In this document: positions 43,477-52,984 of the stretch, one piece after another
Layout of the letters: every line of letters starts with the position of its first letter
How positions within the stretch are numbered: position 1 is the first letter of the stretch
Origin: Lagierella sp.
GTDB taxonomy: Bacteria > Bacillota > Clostridia > Tissierellales > Peptoniphilaceae
Length of the DNA stretch: 64,000 nt
Assembly (NCBI RefSeq): GCF_029983815.1
Contig: NZ_JASBYU010000005.1
Span: 23,262 to 87,261 of the forward strand
Reading direction: 5' to 3'
The notes under the pieces: model-generated
What the model was told of the DNA's origin: nothing
Databases searched by the model: none
What the model saw: only the letters and a program-made list of their open reading frames with translations
Made by a program: the position numbers and the translations under genes

Positions 43477-45264
43477 TTATTTTAGTTCTTTTGCGCCTTC
43501 TGGCTTAGTTATCTTCTTAGGTTGAGCATTTTCATTGTAGATATTTACATTATCATACCTAGGTTCGTCTTTTAAGTCGGACTCTTTAATGTCATATTTC
43601 TTTAAAGCCTTATCACTTGCTTTAAATTCATTGATTTTCAGGCGATTTAAATTGGTGAAAAATGAATAGCTACTAGGCATGGCCTCTTCGACATTGGTTA
43701 GTCTATCGTCGGTTGCTAGCACTCTGTTTAAATATAAAAGAGGATAGATAGGTTTATCTCGTAATATAGTATCTTGTATCTCTCCATATAGTTTAACCCT
43801 AGTCTCTAAATTGGAAGACTCTCTAGCTTTTTCCCAAAGGAAATCCAAATCTTTATTTTTATAACCTGAGTAGTTAAAGATTCCATCTGTTTTAAAGAAG
43901 TTTTTGAAATAGTCTGGATCTTTATCTGAGTCATAGATGAAAAGACAGATATCAAATAAATCTGAGTTCGGATCTTTAAGCTCTTCTACATACTCCTCTT
44001 CATATAGGGGAACTAGTTCTAAGTTTATTCCCTTTGCAATCAAATTCTCCTGTAGATATACTGCAAACTTTTCTTGAATTTCGCCTGGGTCTAGAACAAA
44101 TCCAAGTCTTATTGAAAAGTTGTCGTCTTTTCTCTGAACGGATTTTATATACTCAACGGCATTTTCTATGGACATATCATTTATCAAGTTGTTTTCTGAT
44201 TTGTACATATTATCGTGGCCAAATACGGAATTTGCACGAGAAACATTGGTGTTGTCTCCGAAATTTGAAGCTATTGAATTCACGTTTATTAAATTGCTAA
44301 TAGCCTTTCTCATCTTTGGACTGGAAACTGTCTTGTTGTTCATTTTAAATAGAAGTGAAGCTACCTGTCCAGATTCAATGGTTTCAATATTGTAAAAGTC
44401 GTTAACAAAGGCGGAGCTGTCACTCCCTAGGATATATCCTCCTTGAATATTGTAATCCAACATATCATAGCGTGGACTTGAGTAGTGAGCCACCACTCTT
44501 ATAGACAACTTTTCAATATTGCTCTTTCCGTCAAAGTATTCTTTAAAGGCTTCAAAGTTGTACTCGTCTACTTTAAAGTACTCATCTTTAATCTTGTCTT
44601 TATATACATAGGGTCCTGAACCTATTAAGAAATTCTTATCTTTAAAAGTGAATTTCTTAGGGCTTTTTTCAAAGGTTTTTTGTGGAACCACCTTTAGTTT
44701 TTCTAAGGCGTATTTTAAAGTGTAAGATGGTTTAGATAAGTTTAGTTCTACAGTATCATCTGAAATTTTTTTAAAATCTATTTCCTCGCCATCTACATAA
44801 AAGGAATCAAGATAGGTGGTGTCGTTGTTGTTGTAAGTATAATCGATTGAAAATATTACATCGTCAACGGTAATCCTGCTACCATCATGCCAAAAGATAT
44901 TATCCTTTAACTTTAAGACATAGTTTTTGCCATCTTCCGATATAGAAAGACTATCAGCCAGTAGGTAGTTGTATTCTTCTGAATTATGGGACTCTCTAAT
45001 GGTAAAGAGTTGTTGATACAATATACCTGTAATAATCTTTGAAGACTCATCCTTTGCATAAAAAGGATTTAAATTTTCTGGGGGAACCACAATTCCAAAC
45101 TTTACCTTATCTTTTAACTCTTTTTGAAAGGAAAGTCTATTGATTAATTTTTCCCGTTCTATTTCATAAGCTTCTTTCTTAGGGTTATTAATTGGAGACT
45201 GTTTACAAGAAGTCAGTAATATTAAAAAAACCAAGGAAAGTAAACCAAGTTTTAAATTTTTCAT
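43477..45264 (-). CDS. ABC transporter substrate-binding lipoprotein (peptide type, SBP family 5)
   Basis: 595 residues. Signal peptide with lipobox LLTSC (Cys20), so anchored outside the membrane. Family 5 features: KLKDNIFWHDGSRITVDDVIFS (read as two adjoining parts near residue 120-140), SGPYVYKD, and the typical YPLLYLNR near the end. The OppA/DppA family binds oligopeptides or nickel complexes. No permease or ATPase genes are adjacent, so it is an orphan receptor or serves a system elsewhere. Confidence 0.88.
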   Translation of the reverse strand: MKNLKLGLLSLVFLILLTSCKQSPINNPKKEAYEIEREKLINRLSFQKELKDKVKFGIVVPPENLNPFYAKDESSKIITGILYQQLFTIRESHNSEEYNYLLADSLSISEDGKNYVLKLKDNIFWHDGSRITVDDVIFSIDYTYNNNDTTYLDSFYVDGEEIDFKKISDDTVELNLSKPSYTLKYALEKLKVVPQKTFEKSPKKFTFKDKNFLIGSGPYVYKDKIKDEYFKVDEYNFEAFKEYFDGKSNIEKLSIRVVAHYSSPRYDMLDYNIQGGYILGSDSSAFVNDFYNIETIESGQVASLLFKMNNKTVSSPKMRKAISNLINVNSIASNFGDNTNVSRANSVFGHDNMYKSENNLINDMSIENAVEYIKSVQRKDDNFSIRLGFVLDPGEIQEKFAVYLQENLIAKGINLELVPLYEEEYVEELKDPNSDLFDICLFIYDSDKDPDYFKNFFKTDGIFNYSGYKNKDLDFLWEKARESSNLETRVKLYGEIQDTILRDKPIYPLLYLNRVLATDDRLTNVEEAMPSSYSFFTNLNRLKINEFKASDKALKKYDIKESDLKDEPRYDNVNIYNENAQPKKITKPEGAKELK

Positions 45265-45336
45265 AGATACCTCCTAATAAGTATTATTGCAAAAAAATCG
45301 GCTAGTTTCAATACCAGGGTACAATGACCTTTTCTA

Positions 45337-45345
45337 TGCTATAAT
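45337..45345 (+). promoter_or_regulatory. Extended -10 promoter of the Wzy-like gene
   Basis: TGCTATAAT, 19 bp before the start at 45365. No -35 match. Confidence 0.5.
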
Positions 45346-45364
45346 AAAAAAGAAGGAGGGCTAT

Positions 45365-46786
45365 ATGGCATTTAATTTACAAAACACTTACATTTTATTT
45401 TTCTTTGTTACAACCACAGTGATATCTGTTTTACTATATAAAAAAGCTTCGAAGACTCTGTCTTTATCTAAGTTAGGGCCGATTTCTCTAACCTTTTACT
45501 TTTTGTATTTTCTTTCTTATCTTGGAACGACGATATTGAATTTAAAGCTCACAGGACATTCCATGATGCGATATATGAGGCACTGGCAGATAGTGCAGGA
45601 TGCTTTTTTTATACTTTCCTGTATGATGATTGTATTCCCAGGGATAATAATTTTATTTAACCGCATATTCAAATATAGACCTGAGGAATATCAAGCTTAT
45701 AGGAAGAAGGAAATTGTTAGAAAAAGTTCGGAAAGAGCACAGTTCATCACCATGGTATGTGCTACGATTCTTTGTGTGGCAGCGGTAATATTTGTTTTTG
45801 GGAAATTAGGTCTTGAACACAATCCCTATCTTGCGGTGATAAGAGGGGACAGTAAGGATCAGTTGGCGGTTTTAAGAAATGTAATCGCTGGAGAATTTAC
45901 AGGTATTTCTGGATATATAAAAAACATCCTGGGTTTAACTATGACCCCTTTTCTATCCTATGTTGCATATGTTCATTTGAGAAACACCAAGGAAAAACGT
46001 TGGTTAGTACTCTTTATAATTTTGTTTGTATTTTCAAACTTGATGGTTTTTTACAACCTTCAAAAGGCAACTTTAGTAATGTATTGGTTAAACTTTATTA
46101 TTCTTTCAATAATATATGGTGACAAGGTTAAAGTAAAATACTTAGTCGCATTTGGATTGGTGGGTTTTTTAACTTTAAATCTTATGTACTATTTTGTTTC
46201 TAAGGTTGAACTTAACAAATTATTATCCTTGGATAACCCAATACTATCAAGACTTTTTATCACAACGCCAATGGGGTTTTTGTTACACTTAGAAGTCTTT
46301 ACCTATAGAATGTTACCACTTGCAGGTGCTTCTTTGCCAAAGATTATAAGTGGTCCTCTATTTGGATTCAGTGAGGTCGTTAGGTCTTCAACTGTTGTTA
46401 TGCAGTCGGTAAACTTTATAGGAGAGAGATCTGGACAGGCAGGAGTTTATAATGGTCTGTTTTTAGGGGAAGCCTATGCAAACTTTCAAACTCTGGGAAT
46501 TTGGATAGCGATGTTTCATGTTCCAATAGTGTTTTTTGCTATTAATGCAATATTTACACGTCTGCCAAAGACTGCTATAAATGTATCCTTGTTTTCTTAC
46601 TTGACTGTAGCTCTTTTGCTGACCTTGCATGGCGGATATGCTGATTTTGTATTCAATATGATTTGGGCTACTGTGGTTATAGCCTGTGTTTTGATGGGAG
46701 GATTTAGTATTTTCCTCGATAAATTTGTCTTTAAGAAGAAAGAGGGCTATAAAGACCGAAGAACAAATGAAAAAATTGAAGAGTAA
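45365..46786 (+). CDS. Polytopic membrane protein, oligosaccharide repeat-unit polymerase-like (Wzy)
   Basis: 473 residues from ATG 45365 behind AAGGAGGG; an upstream in-frame start at 45287 is unlikely. Ten to twelve hydrophobic segments and a large loop with GPLFGFSEVVRSST and GLFLGEAYANFQTLG, as in O-antigen/oligosaccharide polymerases. Not inside a glycan gene cluster here, although wecB and a glycosyltransferase lie 7-9 kb away. Function by resemblance only. Confidence 0.65.
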   Translation: MAFNLQNTYILFFFVTTTVISVLLYKKASKTLSLSKLGPISLTFYFLYFLSYLGTTILNLKLTGHSMMRYMRHWQIVQDAFFILSCMMIVFPGIIILFNRIFKYRPEEYQAYRKKEIVRKSSERAQFITMVCATILCVAAVIFVFGKLGLEHNPYLAVIRGDSKDQLAVLRNVIAGEFTGISGYIKNILGLTMTPFLSYVAYVHLRNTKEKRWLVLFIILFVFSNLMVFYNLQKATLVMYWLNFIILSIIYGDKVKVKYLVAFGLVGFLTLNLMYYFVSKVELNKLLSLDNPILSRLFITTPMGFLLHLEVFTYRMLPLAGASLPKIISGPLFGFSEVVRSSTVVMQSVNFIGERSGQAGVYNGLFLGEAYANFQTLGIWIAMFHVPIVFFAINAIFTRLPKTAINVSLFSYLTVALLLTLHGGYADFVFNMIWATVVIACVLMGGFSIFLDKFVFKKKEGYKDRRTNEKIEE

Positions 46787-46797
46787 ATAAATATTTT

Positions 46798-46838
46798 AAG
46801 GGCCAGTATCAAATTGTAGTTGGTATCAGGCCCTTTTT
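46798..46838 (+). terminator. Terminator after the Wzy-like gene
   Basis: AAGGGCC / GGCCCTT outer stem with a long partly paired loop and five T. Confidence 0.8.
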
Positions 46839-46919
46839 CAATTGTACCTAAGTGTTATTTCCTATATAATAAGGAAGGAAATTAAATTCTTGTAATATTT
46901 GTAAAATTTTCAAAAAAAC

Positions 46920-46948
46920 TTGCAATTAATCTAACCTTTGTGTATAAT
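46920..46948 (+). promoter_or_regulatory. Main promoter of the S10-spc-alpha operon
   Basis: TTGCAA (46920-46925), 17-bp spacer, TATAAT (46943-46948). Another TATAAT lies at 46865-46870 without a clear -35. Confidence 0.75.
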
Positions 46949-46976
46949 GTATGAGTGTCAAAAAAGGAAAAGCGTT

Positions 46977-47103
46977 GAAACGGGAGGTTGCTGAGGTTTT
47001 CAGGGAATTTCCGTGGAGTAAGTCCAAACTGGATTTGGGCGAAAGGATTACTTAGACCGAAAGGTCTTTTAAAAAATTAAGACACGATACACCCGGATGG
47101 GTG
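46977..47103 (+). promoter_or_regulatory. Structured 5' leader of the S10 operon
   Basis: The roughly 200-nt gap between promoter and rpsJ is G-rich compared with other gaps and can fold: CTGA/TCAG inside ACGG/CCGT (46980-47014), TAAGT/ACTTA (47019-47054), AGACC-GAAA-GGTCT followed by four T (47054-47070), and CACCC-GGAT-GGGTG (47090-47103). Likely a ribosomal-protein autoregulatory leader (L4 regulates S10 leaders in gammaproteobacteria). The identity of the ligand here is inference. Confidence 0.55.
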
Positions 47104-47152
47104 GATGCCGAAAGTAATCAGACGCTTCCAAAATTTCAAGGAGGTGCCTATA

Positions 47153-47461
47153 ATGGCAAAACAAAAGATAAGAATTAGACTAAGAGCTTATGATCATGAG
47201 TTAATCGATCAATCTGCTCACAAGATTGTGGATGCAACTAAGAGGACTGGAGCGCAAGTTTCTGGACCTATTCCTCTTCCTACTGAAAAAGAGGTTGTTA
47301 CAATTCTTAGGGCTGTTCACAAGTACAAGGACAGTAGAGAGCAGTTTGAACAAAGAACACATAAAAGACTAATCGATATCGTTGATCCAAACAAAAACAC
47401 TCTTGAAGCTTTGAAGAAATTAAATCTTCCTGCTGGTGTTGATATCGAGATTAAGCTTTAA
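47153..47461 (+). CDS. rpsJ: 30S ribosomal protein S10
   Basis: 102 residues from ATG 47153 behind AAGGAGGTG. MAKQKIRIRLRAYDH start and RTHKRLIDI are S10 hallmarks; also the NusE transcription antitermination factor. First gene of the operon. Confidence 0.98.
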   Translation: MAKQKIRIRLRAYDHELIDQSAHKIVDATKRTGAQVSGPIPLPTEKEVVTILRAVHKYKDSREQFEQRTHKRLIDIVDPNKNTLEALKKLNLPAGVDIEIKL

Positions 47462-47515
47462 TCTTAGTATGATTGTAAGTGGACAATCCGCTGTAAGTAA
47501 TTAGGAGGTGTGCTC

Positions 47516-48145
47516 ATGAAGAGTATATTGGGAAAGAAAATTGGAATGACTCAAATTTTCGGTGAAAATGGACAGTTGATTCCTGTAACTGTTATAGAGG
47601 CAGGCCCTATGATAGTTACTCAAGTTAAGTCGGTTGACACTGACGGATATAATGCTATTCAAGTTGGTTATGTTGATATGAAGGAACATAAGGTAAACCA
47701 ACCAATGAAGGGTCATCTTGACAAGGCAAATGCTGGATACAAGAAATATTTAAGAGAATTTCGTGTTGAAGATGCTACTGCCTATGAACTAGGTTCTGAA
47801 ATCAAGGTGGACATTTTTAAGGAAAATGACAAGATAGACGTTTTTGGTACTTCTAAGGGTAAGGGAACTCAAGGTGCTATCGTTAGATACAACTACGGTA
47901 GAGGTCCTGAAAGTCACGGTTCAAAATCCCATAGAGTTGCGGGTGCAAGATCTGCTTCTGCATATCCTGGACGTGTATTCAAAGGAAGAAAAGGTAGCGG
48001 TAAGATGGGTAATGAACGTGTTACTGTTCAAAACCTACAAGTTGTTAGAGTTGACGCAGATAAGAATCTAATTTTAGTTAAGGGAGCTGTTCCCGGACCT
48101 AAAGGTGGACTTGTAACATTGAGAGAGTCTGTAAAGGCTAATTAG
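47516..48145 (+). CDS. rplC: 50S ribosomal protein L3
   Basis: 209 residues from ATG 47516 (TTAGGAGGTG upstream). Starts LGKKIGMTQIF. The central GRGPESHGSKSHR extension reaches the peptidyl-transferase centre, and the methylated-Gln loop region of L3 is in this area. Confidence 0.98.
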   Translation: MKSILGKKIGMTQIFGENGQLIPVTVIEAGPMIVTQVKSVDTDGYNAIQVGYVDMKEHKVNQPMKGHLDKANAGYKKYLREFRVEDATAYELGSEIKVDIFKENDKIDVFGTSKGKGTQGAIVRYNYGRGPESHGSKSHRVAGARSASAYPGRVFKGRKGSGKMGNERVTVQNLQVVRVDADKNLILVKGAVPGPKGGLVTLRESVKAN

Positions 48146-48165
48146 TTTAGGAAGGGGGATGGAAT

Positions 48166-48789
48166 ATGCCTAGCATTAAAATGTTAAACCAACAAGGTGA
48201 ATCTGTTGGAAATATAGATCTTAGAGAAGATATATTTGGCGTAGAAGTAAATGAACATGTTGTTTACGAAGTTGTTAAAAATCAACTTGCAAACAAAAGA
48301 CAAGGCACTCAATCCGCAAAGACAAGAGCTGAGGTTAGAGGCGGAGGAAAGAAACCTTGGAGACAAAAAGGTACTGGACGTGCTCGTCAAGGTAGTATCA
48401 GAAGTCCTCAATGGAAGGGTGGAGGAATTGTATTTGCTCCAAAACCAAGGGACTACAGCTACAAAGTGCCTAAGAAGGTAAGAAGACTTGCGTTAAAGTC
48501 TGTTTTAACTTCAAAATTAAATGATGAAGAATTAATCGTATTAGATGCATTGAAACTTGATGGTTTCAGCACTAAGACTGCTAAGAGTGTTTTAAACGAT
48601 ATAAAGGCTTCTAGAAAGGCTTTAATTGTAATTGATGCTGATGATGCACATATCGCTCGTTCTTTTAGAAACATTGAAGGGGTTAGTGTTGCAACTGCTG
48701 AAAAGATCAATGTATATGATGTTTTAAAACACGACTCTCTTATTCTGACACAAGATTCAGTTAAGAAGATTGAGGAGGTGTTTGCATAA
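48166..48789 (+). CDS. rplD: 50S ribosomal protein L4
   Basis: 207 residues. Contains the tentacle loop RGGGKKPWRQKGTGRARQGS that lines the exit tunnel and is the site of macrolide resistance changes elsewhere. Candidate regulator of the S10 leader. Confidence 0.98.
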   Translation: MPSIKMLNQQGESVGNIDLREDIFGVEVNEHVVYEVVKNQLANKRQGTQSAKTRAEVRGGGKKPWRQKGTGRARQGSIRSPQWKGGGIVFAPKPRDYSYKVPKKVRRLALKSVLTSKLNDEELIVLDALKLDGFSTKTAKSVLNDIKASRKALIVIDADDAHIARSFRNIEGVSVATAEKINVYDVLKHDSLILTQDSVKKIEEVFA

Positions 48790-49085
48790 TGATGTCACCT
48801 TACGATATTATTATTAAACCTATTATCACAGAGGCATCCATGGATAGAATGGACCAAGGGGTCTACACTTTCAAGGTTGCTAGAAATGCAAATAAATCAG
48901 AGATAAAAAAAGCAATTGAAGTTGTTTTCGGAGAAGGGGTTAAGGTAGCTAAGGTAAATACCATGACTGTTCCTGGAAAGTTAAAGAGAATGGGACAAAA
49001 TCAAGGTAAGACTCCTACTTGGAAAAAGGCTATTGTAACTTTAAAACCGGATTCAAAAGAAATTGAATTCTTTGAAGGATTATAA
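48789..49085 (+). CDS. rplW: 50S ribosomal protein L23
   Basis: 98 residues; the start overlaps the rplD stop by one base (two consecutive ATGs, 48789 and 48792). Tunnel-exit protein that docks SRP and trigger factor. DIIIKPIITEAS is the family start. Confidence 0.97.
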   Translation: MMSPYDIIIKPIITEASMDRMDQGVYTFKVARNANKSEIKKAIEVVFGEGVKVAKVNTMTVPGKLKRMGQNQGKTPTWKKAIVTLKPDSKEIEFFEGL

Positions 49086-49100
49086 TTAGGAGGTAAATAA

Positions 49101-49934
49101 ATGGCTATAAGAAAATACAAACCAACCTCTGCCGGCGTACGTGGAATGTCCGTACTAAGCTTTGAAGAAATCACAAAGAATAAACAACCTGAAAAGTCAC
49201 TTTTAGTAAACTTAGGAAAATCAGGTGGTAGAAATTCATATGGTAGGATTACTGTTCGTCACAGAGGCGGCGGTGCTAAGAGAAAATATAGAATAATTGA
49301 CTTTAAAAGGGACAAGGATGGAATACCTGCAAAGGTAGCTTCTATTGAATACGATCCTAATAGAACTGCAAATATTGCACTTTTAAATTATGCTGATGGT
49401 GAAAAGAGATATATTCTTGCTCCTCACGGATTGAAGGTAGGATATACTATTGAATCTGGTGAAGATGCGGATATTATGATAGGTAATGCTTTAAAGCTAA
49501 GAAATATTCCTGTTGGTACTACAGTTCATAATATTGAGTTGAAGCCTGGTAAGGGTGGTCAACTTGCAAGAACTGCTGGTGCTGAAGCCCAATTGATGGC
49601 TAAGGAAGGGGAATTTGCTCAATTAAGATTACCTTCTGGAGAGTTTAGACTTATACATCTTGAATGTCGTGCAACTATTGGACAGGTTGGAAATATTTCT
49701 CATGAGCTTATTACTCTTGGTAAAGCTGGTAGAAATAGACATCTTGGTAAGAGACCTCATGTAAGAGGTTCTGCGATGAACCCGGTAGATCACCCTCATG
49801 GTGGTGGGGAAGGTAGAACTCCAATCGGTCGTCCAGCACCATCTACACCTTGGGGTAAACCTGCTGTTGGACTTAAGACTAGAAAGAGATCCAAGAAGTC
49901 TAATGCATACATTGTAAGAAGAAGAAATAAGTAA
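49101..49934 (+). CDS. rplB: 50S ribosomal protein L2
   Basis: 277 residues. GSAMNPVDHPHGGGEGR carries the conserved histidine at the peptidyl-transferase centre. Normal length. Confidence 0.98.
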   Translation: MAIRKYKPTSAGVRGMSVLSFEEITKNKQPEKSLLVNLGKSGGRNSYGRITVRHRGGGAKRKYRIIDFKRDKDGIPAKVASIEYDPNRTANIALLNYADGEKRYILAPHGLKVGYTIESGEDADIMIGNALKLRNIPVGTTVHNIELKPGKGGQLARTAGAEAQLMAKEGEFAQLRLPSGEFRLIHLECRATIGQVGNISHELITLGKAGRNRHLGKRPHVRGSAMNPVDHPHGGGEGRTPIGRPAPSTPWGKPAVGLKTRKRSKKSNAYIVRRRNK

Positions 49935-49949
49935 TAAGGAGGGGTTTTA

Positions 49950-50234
49950 ATGGGAAGATCCGTTAAAAAGGGACCATTTTGTGATGCTCATCTGCTAAAG
50001 AAGGTTGAAGCCTTAAATGCTGATGACAAGAAACAAGTAGTTAAGACTTGGTCTCGTAGATCTACAATTTTTCCACAATTCGTTGGACACACAATTGCGG
50101 TACATGATGGTAGAAAGCATTTACCGATTTATATAACTGAAGACATGGTTGGACATAAGCTTGGAGAATTTGTTACTACTAGAACTTATAGAGGCCATGT
50201 TGGAAAAAGTGAAAAGGCTAGTAAGGTTAGATAG
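49950..50234 (+). CDS. rpsS: 30S ribosomal protein S19
   Basis: 94 residues. RSVKKGPFCD start and KLGEFVTTRTYRGH near the end are diagnostic. Contacts S13 in the 30S head. Confidence 0.98.
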   Translation: MGRSVKKGPFCDAHLLKKVEALNADDKKQVVKTWSRRSTIFPQFVGHTIAVHDGRKHLPIYITEDMVGHKLGEFVTTRTYRGHVGKSEKASKVR

Positions 50235-50245
50235 GAGGACTGGAT

Positions 50246-50581
50246 ATGGAAGTAAAGGCTATTGCTAAATATGAAAGAATATCACCTCTTAAGGTTAACT
50301 TTATTTGTAAGGAAATTAGAGGTAAGAATGTTGATGAGGCCCTAGCGATTTTGAAATTTACTCCTAAAAAGGGAGCTAGACTTTTGGAAAAAGTATTAAA
50401 GTCTGCTATTGCCAATGCTGAGCACAATTTCAACTTGGATAGGGATGAGCTTATCGTAGCCCATGCTTATGCTAATCAGGCTCCTGTTATGAAGAGATGG
50501 AGACCTAAGGCTAAGGGTTCGGCTTATCCGATTTTAAAAAGATCAAGCCATATTGGCGTTGTAGTTAAGGAAAGAGAATAA
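50246..50581 (+). CDS. rplV: 50S ribosomal protein L22
   Basis: 111 residues. The long tunnel hairpin PVMKRWRPKAKGSAYPILKR is present. 12 bp after rpsS. Confidence 0.98.
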   Translation: MEVKAIAKYERISPLKVNFICKEIRGKNVDEALAILKFTPKKGARLLEKVLKSAIANAEHNFNLDRDELIVAHAYANQAPVMKRWRPKAKGSAYPILKRSSHIGVVVKERE

Positions 50582-50596
50582 GGAGGGTAAGCGAAT

Positions 50597-51334
50597 ATGG
50601 GTCAAAAAGTTAATCCACATGGTTTAAGAGTTGGAGTAATTAAAGACTGGAGTTCTAAGTGGTTTGCTGATAAGAAAGACTTTGCTGATTTACTAGTTGA
50701 AGATAAAAGTATTCGTGAATTGGTTAAAAAAGAAGTTTTCTTATCTGGTGTATCCGATATTCAAATCGAAAGAGCTTCTAATAAGATTAAAGTTACAATC
50801 AATACTGCAAAACCCGGAATGGTTATTGGTAGACAAGGTGCTGGGGTTGAAGTATTAAGAAATAAATTAGAAAAATTGACTGATAAGCAAGTTATTATAA
50901 ATGTTGAAGAAGTTAAAAGACCTGATTTAGATGCACAGCTAGTTGCTGAAAATATAGCTGCTTCTCTTGAAAGAAGAATTTCTTTTAGAAGAGCTATGAA
51001 ACAAGCTATTCAAAGAAGTATGAGAGCTGGTGCTAAGGGTGTTAAGACTTCTGTATCTGGACGTGTTGGCGGTGCTGATATGGCTAGAACTGAAGGTTAT
51101 AGCGAAGGAACTATTCCTCTTCAAACTCTAAGAGCTGACATAAGCTATGGCTTTGCTGAAGCGGACACTACTTATGGTAAGATTGGTGTTAAAGTTTGGA
51201 TATATAAGGGCGAGGTTCTTCCTGGTATGAAGGAAGCTAAACTTCCTGAAATCAAAGATAACAGAAGAAGAAATAAGAGAAACAGAAGAAATAACCCAAA
51301 GAGAAATAACAGAGGTCAATCAGAAAACAAATAG
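50597..51334 (+). CDS. rpsC: 30S ribosomal protein S3
   Basis: 245 residues. MGQKVNPHGLRVG start and KH-domain GMVIGRQGAGVEVL. The tail is a repetitive Arg/Asn stretch (RRRNKRNRRNNPKRNNRG) that extends beyond the usual end. Confidence 0.98.
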   Translation: MGQKVNPHGLRVGVIKDWSSKWFADKKDFADLLVEDKSIRELVKKEVFLSGVSDIQIERASNKIKVTINTAKPGMVIGRQGAGVEVLRNKLEKLTDKQVIINVEEVKRPDLDAQLVAENIAASLERRISFRRAMKQAIQRSMRAGAKGVKTSVSGRVGGADMARTEGYSEGTIPLQTLRADISYGFAEADTTYGKIGVKVWIYKGEVLPGMKEAKLPEIKDNRRRNKRNRRNNPKRNNRGQSENK

Positions 51335-51354
51335 TTCATAGGAGGAAAGAATCT

Positions 51355-51795
51355 ATGTTAATGCCTAAAAGAGTTAAGCATCGTAAGGTTCACAGAGGTA
51401 GAATGACCGGTAAGGCTCATAAGGGAAACCAATTGGCTTACGGTGATTATGGCCTTCAAGCGCTAGAACCTTGCTGGATGACTGCAAATCAAATAGAAGC
51501 CGCAAGACGTGCGATGACTAGATATATTAAAAGAGGCGGAAATATTTGGATAAAAGTATTTCCTGATAAACCGGTAACTGAAAAACCTGCAGAAGTACGT
51601 ATGGGTTCTGGTAAGGGTAATCCAGAATACTGGGTAGCTGTAGTAAAACCGGGTAGAGTTTTATTTGAGATGTCAGGTGTTACTGAGTCCATTGCAAGAG
51701 AAGCGATGAGACTTGCTGCACACAAGCTTCCAATTAAAACAAAATTTGTAGCTCGTGAAAATATCGAAAAGGACGGTGAAGCTGATGAAAACTAA
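51355..51795 (+). CDS. rplP: 50S ribosomal protein L16
   Basis: 146 residues. MLMPKRVKHRKVHRGRM start and GSGKGNPEYWVAVV. Binds near the A-site tRNA elbow. rpmC begins inside its 3' end. Confidence 0.98.
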   Translation: MLMPKRVKHRKVHRGRMTGKAHKGNQLAYGDYGLQALEPCWMTANQIEAARRAMTRYIKRGGNIWIKVFPDKPVTEKPAEVRMGSGKGNPEYWVAVVKPGRVLFEMSGVTESIAREAMRLAAHKLPIKTKFVARENIEKDGEADEN

Positions 51796-51991
51796 AGAAA
51801 TACGTCAAATGTCCGACGCTCAATTACAAAGTTCTTTAAAGGACTTAAAGGTTGAACTATTCAACTTGCGTTTTCAATTGGCAACCGGACAGTTGGATAA
51901 CCCTATGAGAATAGGTGGAGTTAAAAGAGATATAGCCCGCATTAAGACAATCGTAAGAGAGCGAGAGCTTAATATAGGTAAGGAGGCTTAA
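51785..51991 (+). CDS. rpmC: 50S ribosomal protein L29
   Basis: 68 residues from ATG 51785, overlapping rplP by 11 bp; this start gives the standard L29 N-terminus and length. Two-helix coil with ELFNLRFQLATGQLDNP. Confidence 0.97.
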   Translation: MKTKEIRQMSDAQLQSSLKDLKVELFNLRFQLATGQLDNPMRIGGVKRDIARIKTIVRERELNIGKEA

Positions 51992-51995
51992 TCTG

Positions 51996-52250
51996 ATGGA
52001 AAGAAATCAAAGAAAGACAATAATCGGTACTGTTGTATCGGATAAAATGGATAAAACTATCGTTGTAGCTGTAAATACTTTTGTTTCCCATCCGCTTTAT
52101 AAAAAACAGATGAAAAATACTGCAAAGTTTAAAGCCCATGACGAAAACAACGAATGTAATATTGGAGACAAAGTAAAGATAATGGAAACTAAGCCTATCT
52201 CTAGACAAAAGAGATGGAGACTTGTAGAAATCCTCGAAAGAGCAAAATAA
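51996..52250 (+). CDS. rpsQ: 30S ribosomal protein S17
   Basis: 84 residues. OB-fold with GTVVSDKMDKTIVV and ETKPISRQKRWRL, both conserved. 4 bp after rpmC, with AAGGAGG inside the rpmC end. Confidence 0.98.
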   Translation: MERNQRKTIIGTVVSDKMDKTIVVAVNTFVSHPLYKKQMKNTAKFKAHDENNECNIGDKVKIMETKPISRQKRWRLVEILERAK

Positions 52251-52276
52251 TCTTATTACTAGAAAGGAGAAACTAA

Positions 52277-52645
52277 ATGATTCAACAAGAAAGTCGTTTA
52301 AGAGTCGCAGACAACTCTGGTGCGAGAGAACTACTAGTTATAAGAGTTTTAGGGGGTACTAAGAAAAAGTACGCCAACATTGGGGATATAGTAGTTTGTA
52401 CCGTTAAAACTGCAACACCCGGAGGAGTTGTTAAGAAGGGTGACGTTGTAAAGGCTGTTATCGTTAGAACTAAGACAGGTGTAAGCAGAAATGACGGAAG
52501 TCATATTAGATTTGATGACAACGCAGCGGTAATTGTAAAAGATGATAAGAATCCGGTTGGTACTAGAATTTTCGGTACTGTAACTAGAGAGTTAAGATCC
52601 GGAAACTTCATGAAGATAATTTCTTTGGCACCTGAAGTTATATAG
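52277..52645 (+). CDS. rplN: 50S ribosomal protein L14
   Basis: 122 residues, start MIQQESRLRVADNSGAREL, end KIISLAPEVI, both invariant in L14. First gene of the spc section. Confidence 0.98.
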   Translation: MIQQESRLRVADNSGARELLVIRVLGGTKKKYANIGDIVVCTVKTATPGGVVKKGDVVKAVIVRTKTGVSRNDGSHIRFDDNAAVIVKDDKNPVGTRIFGTVTRELRSGNFMKIISLAPEVI

Positions 52646-52660
52646 TTGGAGGTGTATCAC

Positions 52661-52969
52661 ATGAAAATTAAAAAAGATGATACGGTAATTGTAATTGCCG
52701 GTGCAGATAAAGGTAAAAAAGGTAAAGTTTTAAAGACTTTTCCAAAGACTAACAAGGTGATCGTGGAAGGCGTAAATGTCGTTACTAAGCATGAAAAACC
52801 AAGGGGACCTCAAAACCCTGGTGGTATTGTTAAGAGCGAAGGCGCTATTGATGCATCAAATGTTATGTATTATGATTCTAAGGCTGGCAAGGGCGTTAGA
52901 ATAGGATATAAGGTTGAGTCTGGCAAGAAGACTAGATTTTCTAAAGCCGACAACAAACCTATTAAATAG
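52661..52969 (+). CDS. rplX: 50S ribosomal protein L24
   Basis: 102 residues from ATG 52661 (TTGGAGGTG upstream). KOW motif VIVIAGADKGKKGKVLK near the start. Assembly-initiator protein. Confidence 0.98.
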   Translation: MKIKKDDTVIVIAGADKGKKGKVLKTFPKTNKVIVEGVNVVTKHEKPRGPQNPGGIVKSEGAIDASNVMYYDSKAGKGVRIGYKVESGKKTRFSKADNKPIK

Positions 52970-52984
52970 TAAGGGGGTAATTTA

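Noticed and set aside
46798..46838. GGTATC sequence as a further GntR operator
   Set aside because: It lies inside a terminator loop after the Wzy-like gene and differs from the TGGTATCTAAA consensus.
46955..47104. tRNA-like or T-box element before rpsJ
   Set aside because: No tRNA cloverleaf with CCA-type acceptor stem and no T-box sequence were found; a ribosomal-protein leader fits better.
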